A stretch of 64,000 nt of DNA. It comes from Paroedura picta. Its lineage: Eukaryota; Chordata; Lepidosauria; Squamata; Gekkonidae. Under the pieces are notes generated by a model. The model was not told the origin of the DNA, did not search any database, and worked only from the letters and a program-made list of their open reading frames with translations. Of this stretch, positions 44,535 to 56,100 are shown in pieces. The stretch covers positions 7,695,492-7,759,491 of the forward strand of contig NC_135370.1 in NCBI RefSeq assembly GCF_049243985.1, read 5' to 3'. Each line of letters opens with the position of its first letter. Position 1 is the first letter of the stretch. The translations under genes and the position numbers were made by a program.

Positions 44535-45166
44535 GGCTGAATCTGCATGGAGCTTTTATTCCGATCCCAGGTTGATTCAATCCCTGCCATCCACATGAAT
44601 GCGATTTCCATTTTGATTTTGGGCCATTTAAATTTTCCCTCTGCAGCAAACATGCCTGGTCCAGAGGGACCCTCCCTTTTCCCTGCAATATCATGGAGTG
44701 GATATAACCCTCAATATTTGAAAAATCGGCAAGTGTAAAGGTGCAGCTCTCTGCTTGTCCTGAAATAACTTGCAGCCTCAAGACTCCAACGCTGTAGAAA
44801 AGCCCTAATTGGCCAGGGCATCTGTTCAAAGGCTTCCTCGTTCCCTTTTGAAGGTTTTCCTTAAAGGGGAAGCCTAAACCTCTCTTGGCAGAAGCCCCAG
44901 AAGCCCTAATGTCTCTTGGCAGAGATTTGCCTCTGGGATTTATTCCCCCTCCTTTTCTGTCTACAATACTCTCCCCCCTCCCTTCAAGAAAAGAAAGAAG
45001 TTCCTGCTGCGCTTGGCTCTCCTCCCCTTCTGAATTTCCCTAATTATATGCAGCACTCTTTTCTGTTCAATCAGGGGTGGGGGGGATAGAGGGAGACCCA
45101 AGTTCAAATTGATCTGAATTCAGCAGGATCCACAACGGAATAAAAAAAGTAAGTGCAGAATCAGCC
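44535..45166 (+). mobile_element. TIR element, ~630 bp (copy A)
   Basis: Termini GGGCTGAATCTGCATGGAGC and, in complement, GGGCTGATTCTGCACTTACT, each followed by TTTATTCCG. Same family as the reverse copy at 36278-36867. A fragment of Sauria SINE (45171-45262: CATCCGGATGACCTTGGGCC) follows at once. Confidence 0.7.
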
Positions 45167-45262
45167 CAGGTTGATTTCCCATTCCTCCTCCAGATGTCGC
45201 CATCCGGATGACCTTGGGCCCATCACAGTTCTCTAAGAGCTGTTCTTGCTAAGCAGTCCTCA

Positions 45263-45885
45263 GCAAGCCAAGCAGTCTGACTCGACAACCTCTTTGGGAG
45301 CCTCCACAAAGCAATGGGGCAGTTGGATAGGTATGCCCTCCTCCCCTGCCAGCTCTGTGCTTTGACAGGGATTCTCGGACACACCTGTCAGATCTCGTGG
45401 TGCTGCGAAGAATGTCTTGGCCCAGCCAGACTTTTCCATCTTTGAGAGTTTCCACTGTCTGGCAGGAGTCACCTTCTCCTCTGGAGTCCCTGCCTTTCCC
45501 TCCCCACAACTTGGTCCATCTCTTCTCAGGGGCTGCCAGGCTGCCCTTTCCCTACTAGAGAAGAATAAGTACCTCATAATAGAAGAGAACGCATCATCAG
45601 TATCCTGATTAGGTCATGATGATGTGTGCCCAGGGCCATCCTGCAATGCTCCTGGGAGGGTTGTGTATTGCCAACTCCTGTAGATTTCTGCACAGGGTGC
45701 AGCCTGCAGAGAGAGGGGTTGGGGACCTCAGTGGGGCATAATGTCATTCCGTCCACCCTCCAAACCAGCCATTTCCTCCAGGGGAACTGATGTCTCTAGT
45801 TTGGGAACCCTTGCTGTGGGATCGAACAACTCAGTTCTGACTGAACTTGCTATAACCATGCTACGGAAGCAAAACCGGCACAGTT
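45263..45885. other. copy A flank with TAGGGTTGCCA-type MITE relic
   Basis: 45263-45657 is unrecognised. 45658-45815 (ATTGCCAACTCCTGTAGATT, then TTTCCTCCAGGGGAACTGAT) is a relic of the MITE family at 1811-2033. No gene. Confidence 0.5.
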
Positions 45886-46425
45886 TGCTGTAGTGTGGAC
45901 TTCTAATCTGGCGAGCTGTGTTTGATTCTGCATTCCCCCACATGCAGCCAGCTGGGTGACCTTGGGCTCACCACAGCGCTGATAAAGCTGTTCTGACAGA
46001 GCAGTAAAATCAGGGCTCTCTCAGCCTCACCCACCCCACAGGGTGTCTGTTGAGGGGAGAGGAAAGGGAAGGAGACTGTAAGCTGCTTTGAGCCTCCTTT
46101 GGGTACGGAAAAGTGGCATATAAGAACCAACTTTTCTTCTTCAGTAATATCAGGGCTCTCTCAGCCTCACCCACCTCACAGGGTGTCTGTTGTGGGGAGA
46201 GGAAAGGAAGGTGAATGTAAGGTGCTTTGAGCCTCCTTTGGGTACGGAAAAGTGGCATATAAGAACCAACTTTTCTTCTTCAGTAATATCAGGGCTCTCT
46301 CAGCCTCACCCACCTCACAGGGTGTCTGTTGTGGGGAGAGGAAAGGAAGGTGAATGTAAGGTGCTTTGAGATTCCTTTGGGTAGAGAAAAGCGGCATATA
46401 AGAACCAATTCTTCTTCTTCTTCTA
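45886..46425 (+). mobile_element. multimeric Sauria SINE: 3' half in 3 tandem units
   Basis: Head (CTGTAGTGTGGACTTCTAAT) and body are followed by three tandem 3' halves starting at about 46004, 46144 and 46284 (exactly 140-bp spacing). Junctions read ...TTTTCTTCTTCAGTAATATC, the same as at 26771-27454. The matching place in copy B holds a single, clearly different SINE. Confidence 0.9.
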
Positions 46426-46754
46426 GGGAGGCAAGGGATTTTGGGGGACTCCAGCAGTGTAAGCAGAACCCAGGGCAGCATGTATTCGGAGGGCACTCCT
46501 GCAGGTGCTGTTTGCTCCAGTTTGTCCCAGCCCGGATGCTACTGGGAAGCAGGTTTTTCCTTCCACATAGTGTAATTGCATTTTCTGGCATCTCCTGGTT
46601 TCTCCTGCTTTTCTGTGATCTTTACCAAACCTGCTATAGTACGACATTTGGGGAAAGTTTGCAACAAAAAAGCCGGACTGACTTTAAGTGGATGGTAATG
46701 ACTAGATTTTCATGGTTCTGCCTATAGAGCAAGCATTTCCCTTCTGCAAGAATG
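46426..46754. other. gap, no feature supported
   Basis: No gene or recognised repeat. Confidence 0.45.
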
Positions 46755-47960
46755 TAATATGAGTGCTGCTGGATCAGACCAATAGTCCATCTAGTCCAGG
46801 ATCCTGCTTCACCCAGTAGCCATCCAGCTCTTCTGGCTAATCAATAGCAAGACATAGAGGCTGAGGCCTTCACTTGATGGTGCCTCCTGGCTCCGGGTTT
46901 CGGTGTGTCTGAATGTGGAGGTTCTGCTCAACCGCTGTGGCTAGTAGCCATTGATAGATTTACCCTCCATAAATCTATCTAGAATCATAGAATCATAGAG
47001 TTGGAAGGGGCCATACAGGCCATCTAGTCCGACCCCCTGCTCAACGCAGGATCAGCCCTAAGCATCCTAAAGCATCCAAGAAAAGTGTGTATCCAACCTT
47101 TGCTTGAAGACTGCCAGGGAGGGGGAGCTCACCACCTCCTTAGGCAGCCTATTCCACTGCTGAACTACTCTGACTGTGAAAATATTTTTCCTGATATCTA
47201 GCCTATATCGTTGTACTTGAAGTTTAAACCCATAACTGCGTGTCCTCTCCACTGCAGCCAACAGAAACAGCATCCTGCCCTCCTCCAAGTGACAACCTTT
47301 CAAATACTTAAAGAGGGCTATCATGTCCCCTCTCAACCTCCTTTTCTCCAGGCTGAACTCTCCCTTTTTATTCTCATGACCATCCTGACATCCTCTGGCA
47401 ACAAATTCTACATTTGAATCGCTTTCTGTGTAATGTAGTTTTTCCTTTTGTGTGACCTGAACCTACTGCCCATCATTTGCATGGGATGTCTCTAGTTTTT
47501 TTGCCTCTAAACTGCTAGTAACCTTGGTTGCCCTCCTCTGGTTTTTCCAGTTCTTCAGTGCTGTTTGCGTGATCCAGTGACCAAAACTACGCAGCATTCC
47601 AAATGAGGCTATACCATAGTTCTGTTCAGAGGCATTACAGTACCAGCCATTCTGCTCTCCGTCACTCTCCGAATAGCACCTAACATACAGTTTGCCTTCT
47701 TCACCACTGCGGCATACTCGGTTGACACTTGCATTGAGTTTTTCCCTTCTCAGGCTCAGCAAGTTCAGATCCCATCTGACCATACCTGAAATTGGGATTT
47801 TTAGTCCCAGTGTGCATCACTTTATGCTTAGCAATACTACACTGCATTTGCCTGCTCACACAGCAGCCGTTTTGGAGACTTCCTGCTCCTCTGAGCGTCA
47901 CTTCCTTCCTAATTGCCTCTAGATTGTCTCTCTTTCTACACAAAGTTGTATTTCTTCTAA
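46755..47960 (-). mobile_element. cluster of CR1-lineage LINE 3' ends
   Basis: 46755-46978 is the distant CR1/L3-like tail (CTGCTGGATCAGACCAATAG). 46981-47365 is an ATGATTCT-tailed CR1 end (GAATCATAGAATCATAGAGT, coding DIRKNIFTVRVVQQWNRLPK in complement). 47366-47960 is an older CR1-lineage 3' part (TGATCCAGTGACCAAAACTA, then AGTGTGCATCACTTTATGCT). All are minus-strand, suggesting end-to-end insertions. Confidence 0.75.
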
Positions 47961-47985
47961 ATAAAACTATTTGATTCCTTTAAGC

Positions 47986-48382
47986 CAGCAGTTCTCAACC
48001 TGGGGGTCGGGACCCATTTGGGGGTCGAATGACCCGTTCACAGGGGTCGTGGCAGGGCAAGCAGCATGGTGGGGGGGGGCGCCATTTACAAAACAGCCTT
48101 GTGGGGTAGATCGAGATCGAGTGTTCATCTGTCTGGAGCAGTGGAAAAGAACGAGATCGGCATGGTGGGACAAGAGGCAGAAGTGAAGTGAGAAACCCCG
48201 GGGAAAAAACCCAATTTATATACAATCATGAACAATGGATCTTCACACCTTCACATCTTCACATTGGTCAGTTTGGGTTTAATTTCCGTGAAAGAACACT
48301 TGCATACTGTTATGGTTGGGGTCACCACAATGCGAGGAACTGTATTAAAGGGTTGCGGCATTAGGAAGGATGAGAACCACTG
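47986..48382. mobile_element. SPIN-like hAT, ~397 bp
   Basis: Starts CAGCAGTTCTCAACCTGGGG with GGGTCGAATGACCCGTTCAC. It ends with AATTTCCGTGAAAGAACACT, GTATTAAAGGGTTGCGGCAT and GATGAGAACCACTG, as in SPIN elements. Flanks CTTTAAGC (47978-47985) and CTCTAAGC (48383-48390) match at 7 of 8 bases. Confidence 0.9.
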
Positions 48383-48390
48383 CTCTAAGC

Positions 48391-48525
48391 CAGGGGTAGT
48401 CAAATTGGGGCCCTCCAGATATCCATGGACTACAATTGGCATGAGCCCCTGCCAGCGTTCACTATCAGGGGCTCATGGGAACTGTAGTCCATGGACATCT
48501 GGACGGCCGCACTTTGACTCCCCTG
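48391..48525. mobile_element. palindromic hAT MITE inserted at the SPIN target duplication
   Basis: CAGGGGTAGTCAAATTGGGG ... GCCGCACTTTGACTCCCCTG. It begins at the first base after the SPIN-like element's right TSD copy (CTCTAAGC) and is followed, after three bases, by TCTAAGC. Confidence 0.85.
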
Positions 48526-49852
48526 CAGTCTAAGCTGTGCATGTGAGCAGTCACTCATTAACCCCCAAAGTCCCACAGCCGCAACCTGAAGCTGCTCCAG
48601 TGCCCATGGTCCATTTGAAGAGTACAGCCATTCCATTCTGCTCAGGGTTTTGAGCTGCTCAACCGAGCTGCGGGGGAGAGAGTCTCTACAGGTCATAAAC
48701 TGTGGGATGGAGAAGTACAGAAGAATGGAAGGAACATGGGGGTTAGGAAGGGGTGAGAGAGGGACCTTCAGCCCATTAAACCTCAAAGTTAAAGCTCCCG
48801 AGAAGGCTGGGAGGAAGACCAGGACATCAGCATGGTGTAGTAGTTAAGAGTGGTGGACTGAACTCTGGGAAACTGGGTTTGACTCCCCACCCCTCCTGCT
48901 CAGTGATGGGCGGGTGGTAAAGAAAATGACTGCCACCTTCTGATTGATCATATAGTTATTAGAGGTTGGCTATAATTCTACATCCTGTTCTTGTTCAAAT
49001 CTCTGGTTCTGACCAGGCCGTGAAAACAGCCTGTTCCTCTCTGGAATGGAGTTTTTGATAAGCTTTCTCACAAGACCAAAGTTTAGTTTATAGCTGAGAT
49101 AGTACTCCTCAAGGCTGGAGAAATGGAAGAAGAGTGTGTCAATACCATTTACGTAAACAATTGGGTGGGAGGGGGAGATAATGGAAGCAGCTTTGCAGAA
49201 CCTGTCAGCAACTTTTATTTGGGGGGCGGGGCTGGCTTGGTGGCTGCAGGGTGGTCCCGTGGGATGTCCAAGGAGGGTGGAGACCCCAGGTTATTGGCTT
49301 GGCCCGTAAAGGCATCACCTTTCCCCACCTCCAATGGGAAGTTATTTAATCTCATGTAATTGTATTGTTCTCCGCACAGATTTGGGAACTCCCCTCTGTC
49401 TATATTTCTTCAACATTAAACATATAAAAAGGTTTTTTACTCAGTATTGGGATGGGAAAAGAATCCTAATTTGGCCGTCAGCCAGCCACTTAGGTGACCT
49501 TGGGCCAGTCCCAGTTCTCTCTCATCCTCACCTACCTCACAGGGTGCTTGTTGCAAGATGGAGCTGTCCCGGTGGGCCTGTGTGTGAGGATTGTCCTCCC
49601 CCCCCCCGCCAGATACCAAAAAGACTTGTGATTGTAAAATCAGAATTTTTAATGGGTAGCATTGAGGTAGCAGCAAACAGACCCTTTGCTCTATATTGCA
49701 TTTGGAGTACCCCCCCCCCCCCAAGGCCTAGCTTCGCCTTGAGTTGCAGATGGTTGGCATGGTAGCGGCCTCTGATGCTGCTGGTGGGAGGCGACCATTT
49801 TGCAGAAGAGATAGCAAAGAGATAGTGGGAGCTGCTCAGGCCTGTCTTGAAT
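48526..49852. other. gap with two Sauria SINE fragments
   Basis: No gene. 48831-48902 is a SINE head (GTGTAGTAGTTAAGAGTGGT, then GAAACTGGGTTTGACTCCCC). 49478-49550 is a SINE body piece (TTAGGTGACCTTGGGCCAGT). Two C runs lie near 49603 and 49711. Confidence 0.5.
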
Positions 49853-50003
49853 CATAGAATCATAGAAATCATAGAAATCATAGAATCATAGAATCATAGA
49901 AATCATACAATCATAGAGTTGGAAGGGACACCATGGGCCATCTAGTCCAACCCCCTGCACTATGCAGGACACTCACAACCCTATCTCTCCTCCACTGTCA
50001 TAG
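49853..50003 (-). mobile_element. CR1 LINE tail with expanded tail repeats
   Basis: The ATGATTCT-type tail is expanded to about seven GAATCATA/AAATCATA units before GAGTTGGAAGGGACACCATG and CCAACCCCCTGCACTATGCA. Confidence 0.85.
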
Positions 50004-50490
50004 GAATTAGAAAAGGGGAGGGAAAGGGAAAGGGTCTGGCCAGGGGGCGAGGTCACTGACCAGAGGATGAATGGTGCCAGTTTTCTCTAAACAAAAGGGG
50101 GTTGAACAACACAACACACATTGCAATAGAGGCCTGGAATCAAATCAAACAGAATCAAACATTAAACATGGCCAATCCCACAGGGTTTTGACACTACAGT
50201 TGAAACGGGAGACAACCCTGGAAATCTGGCCTCTCTGCTAAAAATATCTCTCAGCTCAGAACATCAAGTCGCCCCGCAGCCCCCTTACCCATCCCTCTGT
50301 GTTTCCATCACCCCTCTCATCAGAAAGAGAGGAGGAGGCTTTAGGAAGATTTATGTTAATCTAATCTGTGAATTATTGATGATTTTAGTGTTTATATTGA
50401 ATTATTATTGTTTATATCTATGATGTTACCTGCCTTGAACCTTCACAGAAGAACAACTTATAAACATTTTTCTTATTGTTGTGGGAGAGG
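50004..50490. other. gap, possible L2 tail
   Basis: About 50335-50430 are AT-rich, ending GATGTTACCTGCC, like an L2 tail. CTTGAACCTTCACAGAA at 50434 resembles CR1 sequence, so 50004-50430 might be an insertion within the CR1 at 49853. Not certain. Confidence 0.35.
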
Positions 50491-50920
50491 AGAAAAAGAA
50501 GAAGATTTGGGTTTTATATCTCACTTTTCTCTGCCCAAAGGAGTCTCAAGGTGGCTTACAATCACCTTCCCTTTATTCTCCCCACAACAGACACCCTGTG
50601 AGGTAGGTGGGGCTGAGAGAGCTCTGAGAGAACTTGGACTGGCCCAAGGTCTCCCAGCAGGCCTTCTATGTCTCAAAGCAGCTTACAGTCGCCTTCCTTT
50701 CCTCTCCCCACAACACTCACCCTGTGAGGTAGGTGGGGCTGAGAGAGTCTTGATATTACTGCTCGGTCAGAACAGCTCTATCGAACCCAGCTCAGCAGAT
50801 TAGAAGCTGCTGCATTTAACCACTACACCAAGAAGAAGAAGAAGAAGAAGAAGAAGAAGAAGAAGAGGCAACTGTAAGCCACTCCTTCAGGTTATAAGAA
50901 CCAGCTCTTCTTCTTAGGCC
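50491..50920 (-). mobile_element. composite Sauria SINE with (GAA)n
   Basis: Two SINE 3' halves (tail complements at 50491 and about 50657), one with body and head (to about 50832). Then a (GAA)n run (50831-50866) abuts a short + strand SINE tail (AAGCCACTCCTTCAGGTTAT to 50920). Its internal junction differs from the 140-bp multimers. Confidence 0.65.
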
Positions 50921-52407
50921 TTATATAAGAACCAGCCCTTCTTTATCGAATACCACTGTGGTGGAGAAGACACTGTATCCAGAGCAAGATCTGGTAAACT
51001 GAAGCACTCTCCCATGTTTGTTTAGATTCCTGCACATAACCTTTTCCCCAGACATGCTAATTTTCTTGCAGGGGTTATGTTATTGTATGCAGAAGTGTTC
51101 AATCAGGTTTCGCCTGCAGATTACTCCACAAAGTGGGTGAATGGGCGACAGTGTGACAAATGAAAGTTCAGAGTTAGTTAATGTGATGCACACCGGGACT
51201 TCCAGGTTATGCTAATGGGGTTTGAACTGGCTGAGGCTAAGAGGGGGAAAGAACCCATGCTTCAGAATGTTCGTTGATTGTGGGAGAGGACTGACCTTTG
51301 GGAATTGTGGCATAGTGGTTACAGATGAGCTTTCCAGAGCCATGTCTTCAGATACGTGAAGGAAAAACAGACTGGAGACTCTTCTTAGGGGAAGATTACA
51401 TGGCAACCAATTCCTCCCAGTTCTGCGTCATTTCCCTTCTTGTGTGAATTAGGCCACATTCACCAAAATGCCCTTCTGCCCTAATACACATGGGGTAGTC
51501 ACAGTACACAGACGTCCACCTTGTTCCTTCTTCTCCATTTTTTCACTGTTGATAAAATATTACGTGTCCACATGCTGCTTTCATGATTGCTCCTTAGAAG
51601 AAGAATGGATTTTTGTAACCTGTTGTTTACTACCCAAAGGCTTTAAATGTTTATTTAGACTTTCTTGCACTTTCCAGACTCACAGGATTGATGCTGGTGT
51701 GCCTGTCTGTGCCCCAGAATACAAACAGTTGTTGGTAAGGGCTGGCCATAGCCCATAGCCCAGGAGGGGCACACCTACACCACTCCCAACTGCAGGCAAA
51801 AATGGCTCCTTTGAAGGCTGGACTCTGAGGCACTGTATGATTTTGAAGTACCACCTCCAAACCTCCAGGAATATTTCCAACCCAGGGGTAGCCAACCTCC
51901 AGGTGGGGCCTGGAGAGCTCCTGGAATGACAGCTCACCTGCAGAGTATAAAGATCAGCTCCCCAAGCAGAAAGGGCTACTTTGGAGAGGGTTGTGGTAGA
52001 GAAGAAACATTTAAGGCGTCCCACACAGGTTGAAAGACTTGAGGCCTACTGCATAGGGTTGTTGTTGATGAAACAGGAGACAAAAGTTACTGTTGGACAT
52101 GACAGTTAGGACAGCCTTGGGGCGAAAAGGGCTGGCGCAGCCTGTCCAAGCCTCTGTTCTCATCCCCCTTGGCAGCCCTGTTGACCTTTTCTCCCTGTGG
52201 TGGTCAGGAGCAGACTGGCAGCTATTTCTCCAGATTGCCCTGGAACTCTGGTTTTCCTGGTGAGGGCCCAATAGGAAGGCACTTGGCGCCTTCCAATTCA
52301 GCCCTCCGCTTGTCATTCCGGGGCCAAGGGGCCAATCCAGGAGTTTTGATCATGGATTCAGCCCACCCCAACCCTCCTTACTGTTTTATTAAGAGGGACA
52401 GGGATAT
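50921..52407. other. gap with MITE relic
   Basis: No gene. About 51795-51992 contain pieces of the TAGGGTTGCCA-type MITE (GGAATATTTCCAACCCAGGG, GCCAACCTCCAGGTGGGGCC). The remainder is unrecognised. Confidence 0.45.
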
Positions 52408-53101
52408 ATTGGCCTTTAGCTCAAAGGCATGGGGAAACTTAGTTAAAAGACTGTCCTGTACTCTCCATTTGAATGGTGGAAACCCAGCGAGGAAAATCAT
52501 CCCTCTTCTTTTTATGTCAGCAAATAACAGACAGACAAACAAAAAGAGTTTCTCTTGAGGCATTTTATTAGGGTTCCTATTTGGTTTAATCCTTTCAACG
52601 TTTTTAGATCAACTACCTAACGGGTGATCCCTGCCCAGTGCTCAGAGGAAGGCGAAAAACCTCCAGGCGCGTTGGCCAATCTGCCCTGGAGGAAAATTCC
52701 TTCCTGACTCCAGAAAGTGGCAGTCGGTGCTACCCTGAGCAGGTGAGCAGAGACCAGAAACTGCCGTGCCACCATGGCCTGTGGCTCGTTCTCACTCCTC
52801 TTCCCCTTCCACACCACCCCTGGTTTCTAAGAACCAGCCTTGGAGATGCCCTAAAAAGATATACAATCCAGAATCTCCTATACAGTCCAAGATATAATAT
52901 CATATCATATAATATATAATATGCAATACAGTGGCGTAAAAACAACTAAGAACACCCCCCCCCTAAAATAACACCTTTGGGGGTGGACATTGGAGAAGAT
53001 CTCCAATCGCCAGTAGAATGATCCAAGAGGGGGGGGGTCCAGATCTCCCTTAGCGCACCGGTCTCTACCATAGATCTGTCAGAAGAGCTCCGTCTTGCAG
53101 G
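52408..53101 (-). other. left flank of copy B with L2 relic
   Basis: Matches 38719-39411 with few substitutions and a small ATATCAT expansion near 52900. Non-coding. Confidence 0.6.
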
Positions 53102-56100
53102 CCCTGTGGAAGCCCAAAATATTAGGAATATTCACCATGGAGCCTGTTATACTCCTTGAAGTAACTTGATGCCTTAAAGAACCTTTTGAATAACTTCTTC
53201 TTCTTCTAATTCTTCTTCTACTCTGCCTCTTCTCACCTGAGGAATACTCACCATGCCTTTTCCCTCTTCTTCTACTTCCTCTTCTTCTTCCTATTCCCTT
53301 TCTTCTTCTAAGGAATACTAACATTAGGAATACTCACCAAGAAGCCAAAGTATTTTAAAACCTTAAGCAGTTTTAGGAATGTTCACGATGGAGCCAGTTA
53401 CAATCATCAAAGTATAATGAACCCTTAAAGAATCATGGGAATATTCAGATTAGGAATACTCACCATGGAAAGGACACCACCACCACCACATCCTGCTCCT
53501 CGCCACCTCCTACTCCTGTCTTCTTCTCTTTGTGCTTGTGCTTCTGCTTGTGGATCAATTACACCATGGATCAAATACACTCATTAAAGTGCTGTAACAC
53601 CTTAACGAACCTTAGGGGTATTCAGCTTAAAGTAACATTCATTAAAGTATCCTTTCTTCTTCTTAGGAATACTGACCTTAGGAATACTCACCAGGGAGCC
53701 AATTACAATCATTATACTACTGTAGATCCTGAAGGAATCTTATGATTAATCACGATCGAGGAAGTTACACTCATTAAAATTTCATAAAACCCTAAAGGAC
53801 AATGGGGATACTCTGCTTAAGAATACTCACCATGGATAGGACACGACCATGACCACCTCCTCTTCCTCCTCCTCCTGTTTTTTTGTGTTTCTGCTTGTGC
53901 TTGTGTATCAATGACAGGATGTATCAATTACAGTAATTAAAGTGCTGTAACACCTTAAGAAACCTTAGGAATATCTTAGGAATACTCACCTTTGAGCAAG
54001 TTACACTCATCAAAGAGTCCTTTCTTCTTCTTAGGAATACTCACCTTAGTTATACTCATCATGGAGCCAATTACATTCATAAAAATACTGTAGAACCTTA
54101 AGGAACTTTTAGGATTATTCACTATGGAGCCAGTTATACTCATTAAAGTACCATAAAGCCTTAAAGAATCATGGGAATACTCACCATGGATACGAAACCA
54201 CCACCTCCTCCTCCTCCTCCTCCTCCTCCTCCTGTCTTCTTCTGTTTCTGCTTGTGGTTCAATTACATCATGGATCCATTACACTCATTAAAGTGCTGTA
54301 AAACCTCAAGAACCATTAGGAATATTTTGAGAATACGCACCTTTGAGCAAGTTACACTCATTAAAGGGTCCTTTCTTCTCCTTAGGAATACTCATCATGG
54401 AGCCATTTACACTCATTAAAATAGTGCAGAACCTTAATGAACCATAGGATTATTCACCATGGAGCCAGTTACATACTTTAAAGGAACATAAAGCCGTAAA
54501 GAATCATGGGAATACTCTCATAAGCAATACTCACCATGGATAGGCCACCACCATCCCTCCTCCTCCTCCTCCTCCTGTCTTCTCCTTTTTCTGCTTTTGG
54601 TTGTGCTTCTGTTTCTGCTTGTGCTCCTCTTTGTGGATCAATTACACAATTGATCAATTACACAAACTTAACGTCCTGTAACATTTTAAGGAACCTTAGG
54701 AATATTTTAGGCATATTTACCTTAGAGCATGTTTCAATCATTAAAATATCCTATCCTGTGTTTTTCTTCTGTTTCTGCTTATGCTTCTAGCACTGCTTGT
54801 ACTTATGTTTTGGCTTGTACTAGTGCTTCTGGTTCAATTACACCTATTAAAGTGCTGTAACATCTTAAGGAACCTTAGGGTTATCTTTGGAATATTTACC
54901 TTAGAGCAGGTTTCACTCATTAAAGTATCCTTCCTTTTTCTTATCAATACTTACCTTAGGAATGCTCACCATGGAGCCAATGACACTCATTCAAGTACTG
55001 TAGAATCTAAAGGAATCTTAGGATTATTCACCATGGAGCCAGTTACATACTGTAAAGGATCATAAAGCCGTAAAGAATCATGGGAATACTCTGATTAGGA
55101 ACACTCACCATGGATAGGACACCAGCACCACCTTCTCCTCCTCCTCCTGCCTTCTTCTGTTTCTGCTTGTGGTTCAATTAAATCATGGATCAATTACACT
55201 CATTAAAGTGCTGTAAAACTTTAAGGAACATTAAGAATATTTTAAGAATACTTACTTTTAAGCAAGTTACATTCATTACGGAGACCTTTCTTATTCTTCT
55301 TAGGAATAATCATGGAGCCATTGACACTCCTTAAAATACTGTATAACTTTAAGGAATCCTAGGATTAATCACCATGGAGGCAGCTATACTCATTCAAGTG
55401 TCATAAAGCTGTAAAGAATCATGGGAATACTCAGATAGGCAATGCTCACCATGCATAGACCTCCTCCTCTTCCTCCTCCTCTTGTCTTTTTCTGTTTCTG
55501 GTTGTGCTTCTCTTTGTGTATGGAGCCAAATGACACTCATTAAAGTGCTGTAGAACCTTAAGCAATCTTAGGATCATTCCCTAATGAGCCAGTTACACAC
55601 ATTAAAGTTACGTACATTATACATTAAAGTTACATAAAGCTGTAAAGAATCATAAGAATACTATGATTAGGAAGACTCACCATGTATATGACAGCACCAC
55701 CACCAGCACCACCACCAGCACCACTTCCTTTTCCTCCTCCTCCTGTCTTCTTTTTCTGTTTCTGCTGATGCTTCTAGTAGTGCTTGTACTTAAGTGGGAC
55801 TCCTTCAAGTAGGGTAAAAGTGAAGTATAAAAATCCTTTTAACCAGCTCTCCTTCCTTCCTTCCTTCCTTCCTTCCTTCCTTCCTTCCTTCCTTCCTTCC
55901 TTCCTTCCTTCCTTCCTTCCTTCCTTCCTTCCTTCCTTCCTTCCTTCCTTCCTTCCTTCCTTCCTTCCTTCCTTCCTTCCACAAGCCTCATTGAAGCTAC
56001 TTAAGATAGAGAAAAGCCTTATTCCCCAGGGAGGGGAATTACACACATTCAAGCATCATAAAGCCTTAAATAATGATAATACTCTGATTAGGAATACTCA

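Larger units (their letters stand above)
38719..45885 (+). repeat. segmental duplication, copy A
   Basis: Homologous in order and orientation to 52408-60385. Shared blocks are the left flank (GCCTTTAGATCAAAGGTATG, then ATCCCTGCCCAGTGCTCAGA), an L2 relic, a satellite array, a SINE tail with (TTCC)n, a palindromic hAT MITE, a TIR element, SINE and MITE relics, and the right flank up to GCTATAACCATGCTACGGAA. In about 410 bp compared at 45241-45650 against 59741-60150 I count about five differences, so the event is recent. Both copies stop at or just inside a Sauria SINE on the right. Confidence 0.9.

Noticed and set aside
45260-45577. 105-codon minus-strand frame conserved at 59761-60078 as a duplicated gene
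   Set aside because: Conservation is explained by the recent segmental duplication; no domain or gene context.
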